From Bradyrhizobium sp. SSBR45G (GTDB lineage Bacteria; Pseudomonadota; Alphaproteobacteria; Rhizobiales; Xanthobacteraceae), in assembly GCF_030159255.1 (NCBI RefSeq), contig NZ_BSCT01000003.1, positions 1 to 64,000 of the forward strand: DNA of 64,000 nt, in the 5' to 3' direction. How positions within the stretch are numbered: position 1 is the first letter of the stretch; each line of letters starts with the position of its first letter. Shown here piece after piece: positions 51,977-60,406 of the stretch. The notes under the pieces were generated by a model. It saw only the letters and a program-made list of their open reading frames with translations, ran no database searches and was not told the origin of the DNA. A program made the position numbers and the translations under genes.

Positions 51977-53185
51977 GTGAGCTCATCCCGTATCGCAGGG
52001 CGGATCAGGCGCATCAAGCCGTCCCCCAGTACAGCGGCCGCCGATCGTGCCAACGAATTGCGCCGGGAAGGCCGGCAGATCGTCAGCCTGGTCGTCGGCG
52101 AACCGGATTTCGACACGCCCGCGCACATCCGCCGGGCGGCGGCGGATGCGATGGAACGCGGGGCAACGCGATACACGCTGATGGCCGGCACGGTGGATCT
52201 CCGGCGCGCGATCGCAGCGAAGCTGCAGCGCGAAAACGGGCTCGTCTATGCGCTGGACGAGATCATCGCAACGAACGGGGCGAAGAGCGCCATCTACAGC
52301 GCGTTCGGCGCAACTCTCGAGCCCGGCGACGAGGTGATCATCCCGGCGCCCTATTGGGTGTCCTATCCGGACATGGCCTTGGCCTGCGATGGCGTCCCGG
52401 TGTTCGTGCCCTGCGACGAGGCTCAAGGCTTCAAGCTGACCGCGGCTCAGCTGGAGGCTGCGATCACGCGCAGGACGCGCTGGCTCGTTATCAACTCGCC
52501 GAGCAATCCGACGGGGGCGAGCTACACGGCCGAAGAATATCGGGCGATCGCCGGCGTGCTTGCAAACCATCCCCACGTCATGGTCATGACGGACGACATC
52601 TATGAGCATATTCGCTACGACGGTGCATCCACGCCGCACCTCCTGGCGGTCGCCCCCGAACTGCGTGACCGCACGCTGGCCATCAATGGTGTGTCCAAGA
52701 CCTACGCCATGACCGGCTGGCGGCTCGGCTGGATCGCCGGTCCAAAGGATCTCGTGCAGGCGATCAATACCTTTCTGTCGCAATCGGCCGGAAACTGCTG
52801 CTCGATCAGCCAGGCCGCGGCGGCGGCTGCGCTCGACGGCGACCAGAGCTTCGTCGCGGAGAGCGTTGCGATCTACCGGCAGCGCCGCGATGCGACGTTG
52901 CCGCTGATCAACGCGATCCCCGGCCTGAGCTGCAAGGCGCCGGACGGTGCCTTCTATCTCTATGTCAACTGTGGCGGTCTGATCGGCAAGACGACGCCCG
53001 ACGGCAAACAGCTCTCCACCGACGGCGACGTGGTGCTGTATTTTCTCGACAGCGCCGGCGTCGCCTTGGTCGCCGGCACGGCCTACGGGCTCTCGCCCTA
53101 TTTCAGGCTCTCGATCGCCACCGACATCGCAACCCTGACCGACGGCGTCGAGCGCATCGCGCGGGCCGTCGCAGCGCTGTGCTGA
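51977..53185 (+). CDS. PLP-dependent aminotransferase, class I/II
   Basis: A 402-residue fold-type I aminotransferase of the aspartate aminotransferase kind. Features are GEPDFDTPAHIR near 42, substrate loop INSPSNPTGA near 175 and the PLP lysine in NGVSKTYAMTGWRLGW near 242. The start GTG 51977 is the first plausible codon after the divergent promoter. It probably removes the amino group of the amino acid released by the pxp enzymes. An RraA-type gene follows after 4 bp. Confidence 0.9.
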   Translation: MSSSRIAGRIRRIKPSPSTAAADRANELRREGRQIVSLVVGEPDFDTPAHIRRAAADAMERGATRYTLMAGTVDLRRAIAAKLQRENGLVYALDEIIATNGAKSAIYSAFGATLEPGDEVIIPAPYWVSYPDMALACDGVPVFVPCDEAQGFKLTAAQLEAAITRRTRWLVINSPSNPTGASYTAEEYRAIAGVLANHPHVMVMTDDIYEHIRYDGASTPHLLAVAPELRDRTLAINGVSKTYAMTGWRLGWIAGPKDLVQAINTFLSQSAGNCCSISQAAAAAALDGDQSFVAESVAIYRQRRDATLPLINAIPGLSCKAPDGAFYLYVNCGGLIGKTTPDGKQLSTDGDVVLYFLDSAGVALVAGTAYGLSPYFRLSIATDIATLTDGVERIARAVAALC

Positions 53186-53189
53186 TCTC

Positions 53190-53873
53190 ATGCAGAAGGA
53201 CAAAGACATGCAGGCCTCCGGTATCAGAAAGAATCCTTCAGCACCTCAGGTCTCCGCTGAGATCATCGCGACGCTTCGCGACATTCCTGTCGCGCTGCTC
53301 AGCGACAATATGCAGCGCAACCGCGGTACCGTCGGACTGCAGCCCTATCACCGGCCGGCGCCGCTGGTGGGCACGGCCGTCACCGTCCTCACGCGGGGAG
53401 GGGACAATCTCGCGATCCTGCGCGCATTCGAGTTCTGCCGTCCCGGCGATGTCATGGTGATCGATGCCGGCGGCGACGTCACCAACGCCGTGATCGGCGG
53501 CATCCTGTCGTTCTATGGCGCAACGATCGGCCTGTCGGGAATGGTGATCGATGGCGCCATTCGCGACGTGGCGGAAATCCGCGAGCGGACGTTTCCGGTC
53601 TATGCGCGCGGGGTCAATCATCGCGGTCCCTACAAGGATGGCCCGGGCGCGATCAACGTGCCGGTCACGGTCGGCGGGATGGTGGTTCAGCCCGGCGATC
53701 TCGTGGTCGGCGATCAGGACGGCCTGCTCGCCTTCGCGCCGGACATGGCGGCCTCGCTGATCGAGAAGGCCGGCGCGCAGCGCGACCGGGAAGAGGCCAC
53801 GATGCAGGCCATGCGTGAGGGCCGATGGGATCGCTCTTTCATCGACGCTCTCGAGGCGCGGTGCGCGAACTGA
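53190..53873 (+). CDS. RraA-type aldolase (4-hydroxy-4-methyl-2-oxoglutarate aldolase-like)
   Basis: A 227-residue RraA-family protein. The class II pyruvate aldolases of this family keep G-x3-D-G-x-x-R-D; here GMVIDGAIRDVAEI near residue 118 keeps the Arg and Asp, along with GDVMVIDAGGDVTNAVIGG near 87. RraA proper is an RNase E inhibitor, but the full catalytic motif and the metabolic context favour an aldolase for hydroxy-oxo diacids. It is co-transcribed with the aminotransferase. Confidence 0.85.
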   Translation: MQKDKDMQASGIRKNPSAPQVSAEIIATLRDIPVALLSDNMQRNRGTVGLQPYHRPAPLVGTAVTVLTRGGDNLAILRAFEFCRPGDVMVIDAGGDVTNAVIGGILSFYGATIGLSGMVIDGAIRDVAEIRERTFPVYARGVNHRGPYKDGPGAINVPVTVGGMVVQPGDLVVGDQDGLLAFAPDMAASLIEKAGAQRDREEATMQAMREGRWDRSFIDALEARCAN

Positions 53874-53901
53874 CGCATCTATTCGCTGACGTGCATGAAC
53901 C

Positions 53902-54846
53902 TCAATCGGAGGAGGTCGCCGTGGACTTTCTGACGGTGCTCCAGAAGGCCTCGGCTGCTTGGGTGATCCGGGCCCGTGCGCGTGTCAGGCATATGCTGAT
54001 CTTGATGTCCCAATCCTTCGTGCCGGCTCTCACCAGCCGGCCGCTTTGAAGGTCTTGCTCAACCAGACTGCGCGGCGCCCAGGTGATGCCGCGCCCTTCG
54101 CGCGCCATGTTGACGAGCAGCATCACGGGCGCCGAAAAACTGGGGGACAGCGCTGCGACCGGTTCCTTCGTAGCCAAGAATGACGTCACGATCCGTCCTA
54201 CTCCCGAACCCGGATGATAGGTGAGGTACGGAAGAGGCGCATTGTCCGTGCCGGGCAGCCAATAGCGCGGTGCCGGTGTGCGCTTGAGCGCACTTCGCCC
54301 GGCCTTCTTCGACGCGGGGGCGGTGATCGGAATCAGCACGTCCCGATCAAGCTCAATGCGCTGAAAGCGATCGGGGTCGAGCCGGCTGGCGAGCGAAGGG
54401 TGATAGTGCGCCAGCAGGAAATGCGCCTGTGCATCGAGAAGCAGTTTTTCGCAGCCGGCAAAGTTTGAGGCGACGAGTTGAATGGCCGCGTCGGTCCGGG
54501 CGCGATCGACCCGACGGATCCAGTCGGGGAAGAAGGTTTGCGACAGCGCGTGCGTTGCAGCGAAGTGGATAGTCTCGGCCTTGATCCGTGCCGCTTCCAG
54601 CGCTTCCTTGCGTCCGTTCAGCACCCTGCGCAGCACGTCTTCAGCGACCGGGCGAAAGCTCTCGCCCGCGGAGGTCAGCCTGACGATATGGGTGCTGCGC
54701 TCGAAGAGCGGAACGCCAAGCCATTCCTCGAGCGACTTGATGCGGCGGCTCAATGCCGGCTGGGTCACGTGACGGCGCTCGGCCGCACGCGAGAACCCGC
54801 CTTCTTCGGCGACGGCCAGGAAATCCTCGAGCCAGACCAAGTCCAT
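53902..54846 (-). CDS. LysR family regulator of the dctA-type operon
   Basis: LysR-type regulator of 314 residues with a complete N-terminal helix-turn-helix (WLEDFLAVAEEGGFSRAAERRHVTQPALSRRIKSLEEWLG). It is divergent from the carrier gene, 133 bp away, and so is its likely regulator. The inducer is unknown, perhaps a dicarboxylate. Confidence 0.9.
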   Translation of the reverse strand: MDLVWLEDFLAVAEEGGFSRAAERRHVTQPALSRRIKSLEEWLGVPLFERSTHIVRLTSAGESFRPVAEDVLRRVLNGRKEALEAARIKAETIHFAATHALSQTFFPDWIRRVDRARTDAAIQLVASNFAGCEKLLLDAQAHFLLAHYHPSLASRLDPDRFQRIELDRDVLIPITAPASKKAGRSALKRTPAPRYWLPGTDNAPLPYLTYHPGSGVGRIVTSFLATKEPVAALSPSFSAPVMLLVNMAREGRGITWAPRSLVEQDLQSGRLVRAGTKDWDIKISICLTRARARITQAAEAFWSTVRKSTATSSD

Positions 54847-54949
54847 AATGCCGTTTTGTCCTCAATTCATTCCGATATGGCATTAGCGCCTGGAAGGGCG
54901 GTGGTCCATTGTAACCCGGCTCGAGAAATCAGAACAAAGCGCTATCAGC

Positions 54950-54959
54950 ATGGCGCCAT
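54950..54959. promoter_or_regulatory. 10-bp palindrome ATGGCGCCAT in the LysR-carrier gap
   Basis: A perfect palindrome lies 21 bp before the carrier start. A related ATGGCATTAGCGCC occurs about 70 bp upstream. Operator function is a guess from position. Confidence 0.3.
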
Positions 54960-54979
54960 AAAGCCTTGGGGGAAACGAA

Positions 54980-56293
54980 TTGCGGGTTGCAACACCGTCG
55001 CTCGCCGAGCCCTTGCCGCGGCCTCTATCGGAACGGCGCCGCAAGCCGCTGTGGCGCGAGCAGTATGTCCTGGTCGTCGCCGGCGCCGCCCTTGGCGCCC
55101 TCGCGGGCGCTCTGTTCCCGGCGGTCGCTGTTGATTTCAAACCGCTCGGCGACGCCTTCATCTCGCTGATCAAGATGACGATCGCGCCGCTGATCTTTCT
55201 GGTCGTCGTGACCGGCATTGCCCAGGTCGGCGACATGAAGGCGGTGGGGCGCATCGGCATCAAGGCGTTCGTCTATTTCGAAATTGTCACGACACTCTGT
55301 CTGATGTTCAGCTTCTTTGTCGTACGCTCGGTACAGCCTGGCGTCGGCGTCGCCCGCGCGACGCCGCAACAGGCCGAGGCTGTCGCGCGCTATTCGCAGA
55401 CCCACATGGAGTCGCTGTCTGCCTATCTGCAGCACATGATCCCGGACAGCTTTGTCGGCGCCTTCGCCCGCGGTGAAGTGCTGCAGGTGCTTGTGCTTGC
55501 ACTGCTGTGCGGCATTGGTCTGCTGCTGCTGGGCGAGCGCGGCCAGCCGCTGCGTTCGGGCATGGAACGGATCACCGAGCTCGTGTTCAGTGTCGTCCAC
55601 GTCGTCGTGACGCTCGCGCCGATCGGTGCTTTCGGCGCCATGGCGTTCACGGTCGCCAAGTTCGGTGTCGCAACCCTCTACGCGCTTGCGCTGCTCGTCG
55701 GCACCGCCTGGGCCATGATGGCGTTCTTCATTTTCGTGGTGCTGGGTGCGATCTGCCGCATGGTCGGAATCCGCCTGCTCGATCTGCTGCGGATGCTGCG
55801 CACGGAGCTGCTGGTCGTTCTCGGCACCTCGTCATCGGAGACGGCCATTCCCGGGATGATGGAGAAGTTGCCGGCGGCAGGTGTCGGCCGTGCCGTGGCG
55901 GGATTGGTCATTCCGTCCGGCTATTCGTTCAACCTGGACGGTGTGGCTCTGACCCTGCCGTTGAGCACGATGTTCGTCGCTCAGGTCTATGGAATCGAGC
56001 TGACGTCGACCCAGCAGCTCGGCATCTTCGCGATCATGTTGTTCACCAGCAAGGGAGCCGCGGGTGTGACAGGCGGCGCTTTCGCCGCGCTGGCCGCAAC
56101 CGTGCTCGCGGCCGGCCTGCCTGCCGAAGGGCTTGCGCTGCTGCTCGGCATTGATCGGTTCATGTCGCTCGCCCGGGCGATCACCAACACCGTCGGTAAC
56201 GCCGTCGCCGCCATTGTCGTCGCGAAGTGGGACGGAGAGTTCGACCGCGGAACCTGGTCGGCGAAAATGTCCCAACTCGAAATTGCAAAGTGA
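54980..56293 (+). CDS. dicarboxylate/amino acid:cation symporter, DctA family
   Basis: Secondary carrier of 437 residues. The DctA/GltP signatures are IKMTIAPLIFLVVVTGIA near residue 62, SSSETAIPGMMEKL near 283 and GYSFNLDGVAL near 313. The start is TTG 54980 with GGGGGAA upstream; the first ATG-like alternatives would remove the N-terminal region. About eight spans and two re-entrant loops are expected. It imports C4-dicarboxylates or related acids for the downstream enzymes. Confidence 0.92.
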   Translation: MRVATPSLAEPLPRPLSERRRKPLWREQYVLVVAGAALGALAGALFPAVAVDFKPLGDAFISLIKMTIAPLIFLVVVTGIAQVGDMKAVGRIGIKAFVYFEIVTTLCLMFSFFVVRSVQPGVGVARATPQQAEAVARYSQTHMESLSAYLQHMIPDSFVGAFARGEVLQVLVLALLCGIGLLLLGERGQPLRSGMERITELVFSVVHVVVTLAPIGAFGAMAFTVAKFGVATLYALALLVGTAWAMMAFFIFVVLGAICRMVGIRLLDLLRMLRTELLVVLGTSSSETAIPGMMEKLPAAGVGRAVAGLVIPSGYSFNLDGVALTLPLSTMFVAQVYGIELTSTQQLGIFAIMLFTSKGAAGVTGGAFAALAATVLAAGLPAEGLALLLGIDRFMSLARAITNTVGNAVAAIVVAKWDGEFDRGTWSAKMSQLEIAK

Positions 56294-56294
56294 G

Positions 56295-57332
56295 ATGATG
56301 GATATCAACACAGATCTGCCAGTGGTGGCGCTCACGCCGGGCGACTGCACGGGCATTGGACCCGAACAGATCGCGCGAATCCTGGCCGACGGTCACCTCG
56401 CTGCCGTTGCCCGTTTCGTCGTCATCGGCGACGCGCGGGTCCTCGAGATGGGCATGGCGCAGGCCGGCGTGCATCTCGACATTGAGCGGATCTCGTCGCC
56501 TGCCGCGGCATCGTGGCGCCGCGGTGCCGTGCAACTGGTCGATCTCGGGAATACCGATCCTTCGCGACTTCCGCCCGGCAAGTCCAGCGCCGAATCCGGC
56601 CGGCTGACCGGGGAAACGCTGTCGCGTGCCATCGATTTCGCCAAGGCGGGGGAGGTGGATGCGATCACCTTCGCTCCGCTCAACAAGCGGGCCATGTTCG
56701 ACGGCGGCTGGAAGTTTCCCGATGAGCACAAGATGTTTGCGAGCCTGCTCGGGCATCAGGGCTATTTCTCCGAAATGAACGTTCTCGACGGGCAATGGAT
56801 GTCGCGCGTGACGGGCCATCAGTCGCTGCGCGAGGCGCTGAGCTGCATCAATCCGGAGACGATCACCGATTCCATTGTTCTGGTCGACCGCATGATGCGG
56901 GCATCCGGCATCGCGACGCCGCGCATTGCGGTCGCTGCGCTGAACCCGCATGCGGGTGAGGGCGGGTTGTTCGGCCGTGAGGAGATCGACATGATCCGGC
57001 CGACGGTCGAAGCCGCGGCGAAGACGGGCATCGCCTGCAGCGGCCCCTTTCCGGCAGACACGATCTACCTTCGTGCCTTTGACGGTGAATTCGATAGCGT
57101 CGTCGCGATGTATCACGACCAGGGACAGATCGCGACCAAGTTGCGCGGCTTCAACCGCGGCGTGACGATCACCGCAGGCCTCGAAACGGTGTTTACGACG
57201 CCATCGCACGGGACAGCGTTTGACATCGTCGGCAAGGGCATCGCCAAGACGGGCGCGCTCGAAAGCGCCGTCCGGCTCGCAGCTCAATTGGCAAAGTTGA
57301 AGACCCGGGAGATATCCTATGCGCGTCACTGA
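56295..57332 (+). CDS. PdxA-family 4-phospho-hydroxy-acid dehydrogenase
   Basis: A 345-residue PdxA-family oxidoreductase (4-hydroxythreonine-4-phosphate dehydrogenase). Motifs are LTPGDCTGIGPEQ at the N-terminus, VTGHQSLREAL near 170, NPHAGEGGLFG near 215 and AMYHDQGQIATKL near 272. It is probably the PdxA2 type that acts on phosphorylated D-threonate or erythronate, but the sugar-acid kinase usually beside pdxA2 is absent. The start ATG 56295 is one base after the carrier stop. It overlaps the next gene by 14 bp. Confidence 0.82.
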   Translation: MMDINTDLPVVALTPGDCTGIGPEQIARILADGHLAAVARFVVIGDARVLEMGMAQAGVHLDIERISSPAAASWRRGAVQLVDLGNTDPSRLPPGKSSAESGRLTGETLSRAIDFAKAGEVDAITFAPLNKRAMFDGGWKFPDEHKMFASLLGHQGYFSEMNVLDGQWMSRVTGHQSLREALSCINPETITDSIVLVDRMMRASGIATPRIAVAALNPHAGEGGLFGREEIDMIRPTVEAAAKTGIACSGPFPADTIYLRAFDGEFDSVVAMYHDQGQIATKLRGFNRGVTITAGLETVFTTPSHGTAFDIVGKGIAKTGALESAVRLAAQLAKLKTREISYARH

Positions 57333-58788
57333 TCGCAGGACCTTGCTGCAGGCGGTAGCGACGATTCCGTTGACATCCGTCGCCGCCAACATGGCCGTCG
57401 CGCAGGCGGCCGAGGGCACCGATGCCGTGGCGGTGAAAGCTGCACCGCCCAAGGATGTGACGCGGACGCTGGCGCGCTATCTCGTCAGCGCATCCTATGA
57501 CGACCTGCCAGCCAATGTGCGCAAGGAGGGCGCGCGCACGCTGCTGAACTGGGTCGGTGTCGCCATCGGCGGATCGCGGCACGAAACCGTCGACATCGCA
57601 GTGGCTGCCCTGGGGCCGTTCTCGGGTCCGCAGCAGGCGTCGCTGTTCGGGCGGCGCGAGCGCTTCGACATCATGAATGCAGCCTTCATCAACGGCGTGT
57701 CGAGCCATATTTTCGATTTCGACGACACGCATCTGAAGACGATCATCCATCCGGCCGGTCCGGTGGCATCGGCTATCCTTGCTGTATTGGAAATGCAGCC
57801 GGTTTCCGGCAAGGAGTTTCTCAATGCCCTGGTGCTCGGAGTTGAAGCCGAATGCAGGATCGGCAACGCCGTCTATCCGAACCACTACGATGTCGGTTGG
57901 CACATCACCGGCACCGCAGGCGTGTTCGGCTCGGTCGCGGCCGTGGGAAAGCTGCTCAAGCTGAACGAGCAGCAGATGACATGGGCGCTGGGCCTCGCCG
58001 CGTCTCAGCCGGTCGGCCTGCGCGAGTCTTTCGGTTCGATGAACAAGAGCTTCAACCCTGGCCGCGCGGCCTCGAACGGCATCTTCGCCGCGATCCTGGC
58101 CTCGAAGAATTTCACCTCGTCCGACGGCATGATTGAGGCCAAGCGCGGCTGGGCCAACACCATCAGCACCAAGCAGGACTACAGCGAGATCGTCGGCGAC
58201 CTCGGCAAGAGGTACGAGGCTGCGCTGAACACTTATAAGCCCTTTGCCTGCGGCATCGTGCTCCATCCGGCGATCGACGCCGCCATCCAGTTGCGCAATG
58301 AGCACAAGCTCGTGGCTGATCAGATCGATCATATCGATCTGAAGGTCAATCCTCTGGTGCTCGAACTCACCGGCAAGAAGACCCCTCGACAGGGTCTGGA
58401 AGGCAAGTTCAGCATCTATCATGCAGTGGCGGTGGCGATCGTCGAAGGCGCGGGCGGCGAGAAGCAGTTCAGCGATCGCGCGGTGACGGATCCGACGGTG
58501 CTGTCGCTGCGTGGCAAGGTCATCCCGGTCATCACGCCCGAGATCAAGCCGGAGCAGGTCGAGATGACGATCGTGCTGAAGGATGGGCGGACGCTGAGCC
58601 GCCGCATCGAGCACGCCGTCGGCAGCGTGGAAGTGCCGATGACCGACAGGCAGCTCGAGGCGAAGTTCTCCGATCTCGCCGACGGCATCGTTCCGGCGGC
58701 CTCGATCCGGCGGATCATGGATGCCTGCTGGAACGTCGAGAGCCTGTCGAATGCTGCCGACATCGCGAAGATGTCGGCGTCGGCCTGA
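57319..58788 (+). CDS. MmgE/PrpD family protein with Tat-like signal
   Basis: A 489-residue MmgE/PrpD protein (2-methylcitrate dehydratase fold). Family motifs are SHIFDFDDTHLKTIIHPAGPVASA near residue 130 and GWHITGTAGVFGSVAA near 195. The N-terminus DRRTLLQAVATIPLTSVAANMAVAQAA looks like a twin-arginine signal, which is unusual because characterised PrpD enzymes are cytoplasmic. It probably acts as a dehydratase or isomerase on a polycarboxylate. It is followed after 3 bp by a paralogue. Confidence 0.85.
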   Translation: MRVTDRRTLLQAVATIPLTSVAANMAVAQAAEGTDAVAVKAAPPKDVTRTLARYLVSASYDDLPANVRKEGARTLLNWVGVAIGGSRHETVDIAVAALGPFSGPQQASLFGRRERFDIMNAAFINGVSSHIFDFDDTHLKTIIHPAGPVASAILAVLEMQPVSGKEFLNALVLGVEAECRIGNAVYPNHYDVGWHITGTAGVFGSVAAVGKLLKLNEQQMTWALGLAASQPVGLRESFGSMNKSFNPGRAASNGIFAAILASKNFTSSDGMIEAKRGWANTISTKQDYSEIVGDLGKRYEAALNTYKPFACGIVLHPAIDAAIQLRNEHKLVADQIDHIDLKVNPLVLELTGKKTPRQGLEGKFSIYHAVAVAIVEGAGGEKQFSDRAVTDPTVLSLRGKVIPVITPEIKPEQVEMTIVLKDGRTLSRRIEHAVGSVEVPMTDRQLEAKFSDLADGIVPAASIRRIMDACWNVESLSNAADIAKMSASA

Positions 58789-58791
58789 CAG

Positions 58792-60240
58792 ATGGCGAGG
58801 AGGGCCCTGTCGCGCCGCCGTCTTCTGCAATCGGCGGGTGCGTTGGCCGCCGTCGCGGCCATGCCAATCCATCACGTCCGGGCCGCAAGCCCGGGCGTGA
58901 CCGAACGCCTGGCCCGCTACATGGTTGCGGCGCGCGACCAGGAGCTACCAGAGCAGGTGGTGCTCGCATGCAAGCACCGCATTCTCGACACGCTCGGCGC
59001 CATGGTGTCCGGTGCTCGGATGCATCCGGGCGAAATGGCCCTGAAATACGTGCGCAGCCTCGGCGGCGAGCCGCAGGCGTCCGTCGTCGGCTCCGACGTC
59101 CGGACGACAGCCGTCAATGCGGCGATGGCCAACGCCATGTGCGCCCACGCCGACGAGACCGACGATTTCGAACCAGTGACCAAGGCTCATCCGGGATGCG
59201 CAGTGATTCCTGCCGCGCTCGCCTTGGCTGAACGGGAGCATCGCAGCGGGCGCGACGTGATCCGCGCCGTAGCGCTCGGCTACGACCTGACCTGCCGGCT
59301 TCTGATGGCGCTCGGGCCGGACCTGGTGCGCGGCTCGCATCGCAGCGCCGAGGGTACGTCGTCGACATTCGGCGCGCTTGGCGCTGCGGCCTCGCTGGCG
59401 CGGCTGGACGAGCGGGCCATGCGTCACGCCATCTCCTATTCGGCGCAACAGGTTTCAGGGCTCTGGAGCTGGGTGAAGGACAAGGATCACATTGAGAAGG
59501 CCTTCGATTTCGCCGGCATGGGCGCGCGTAACGGCGTCATGGCGGTCGACATGGTGATGGCAGGGCTCACCGGCGTCGATGACGTGCTCGATGGCACCCA
59601 CAACCTGTTCATCGCGCTGTCGAGCGATCCGAAGCCGGAGGAGATGGTCAAGGATCTCGGCAGCCGCTTCTACGTCACGGAGACCGCCATCAAGACGTTT
59701 TCGGTCGGCTATCCGATCCAGTCGCCGTTGGATGCGCTGCTGACGCTGCGCCGACAGCACGGGCTCACTCCGGACAATGTCCGCAGCATCCTGGTCAAGC
59801 TTCCGACCGACGCGATGGGAATCGTCGGCGACAGCGCCATGCCCGACGTGAATTGTCAGCATCTCGTCGCGCTCGCGCTGGTCAAGGGGGCCGTCTCATT
59901 TGCCGACAGCCATGATGTCGCGCTGATGCGCGACCCGACGCTCCTGGAGCAGCGGGCGAAGGTGACGCTCGCAGGCGACAAGGGCCTGATGGACCCGGCC
60001 GCGCCGCGCGGCGCGATCGTCGAGGTGACCCTGGTCGACGGCCGCAAGGTCGATCATTTCACCAGGCATCCACCGGGCACCAAGGAGAATCCGCTGAGCA
60101 CGGAGGCCGTCAGCGCCAAGACCAGGGATCTGATGATGCCTGTCCTCGGGATTGAGAAGACGGAGAAGCTGATCGACACGATCGGACATCTCGAAACGAT
60201 CGACGATATCGCTCGACTGCGTCCGCTGCTTGCGGCGTGA
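58792..60240 (+). CDS. second MmgE/PrpD family protein with Tat signal
   Basis: A 482-residue MmgE/PrpD protein. SRRRLLQSAG followed by a hydrophobic stretch to HHVRAASP is a good twin-arginine signal. The family motif CAHADETDDFEPVTKAHPGCAVIPAA lies near residue 118. It is a distant paralogue of the preceding protein. The two may form a heteromer in the periplasm. It is separated from the next gene by 166 bp. Confidence 0.87.
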   Translation: MARRALSRRRLLQSAGALAAVAAMPIHHVRAASPGVTERLARYMVAARDQELPEQVVLACKHRILDTLGAMVSGARMHPGEMALKYVRSLGGEPQASVVGSDVRTTAVNAAMANAMCAHADETDDFEPVTKAHPGCAVIPAALALAEREHRSGRDVIRAVALGYDLTCRLLMALGPDLVRGSHRSAEGTSSTFGALGAAASLARLDERAMRHAISYSAQQVSGLWSWVKDKDHIEKAFDFAGMGARNGVMAVDMVMAGLTGVDDVLDGTHNLFIALSSDPKPEEMVKDLGSRFYVTETAIKTFSVGYPIQSPLDALLTLRRQHGLTPDNVRSILVKLPTDAMGIVGDSAMPDVNCQHLVALALVKGAVSFADSHDVALMRDPTLLEQRAKVTLAGDKGLMDPAAPRGAIVEVTLVDGRKVDHFTRHPPGTKENPLSTEAVSAKTRDLMMPVLGIEKTEKLIDTIGHLETIDDIARLRPLLAA

Positions 60241-60406
60241 TCGGCTGTCGCCATCGAGTAAAGGACGCTCGTCGGAACGCGACTGCATGTGCGCCGGTTC
60301 GGCTGCTCTACATCTTGCGGCAAGGCTGGTCGTGAAGCGTGGCCGATGGTTGCTGTGCGAGCTGGACGTCTAACGACGAGGCCGGAATGAGCGGGAGGAA
60401 CGCGAC

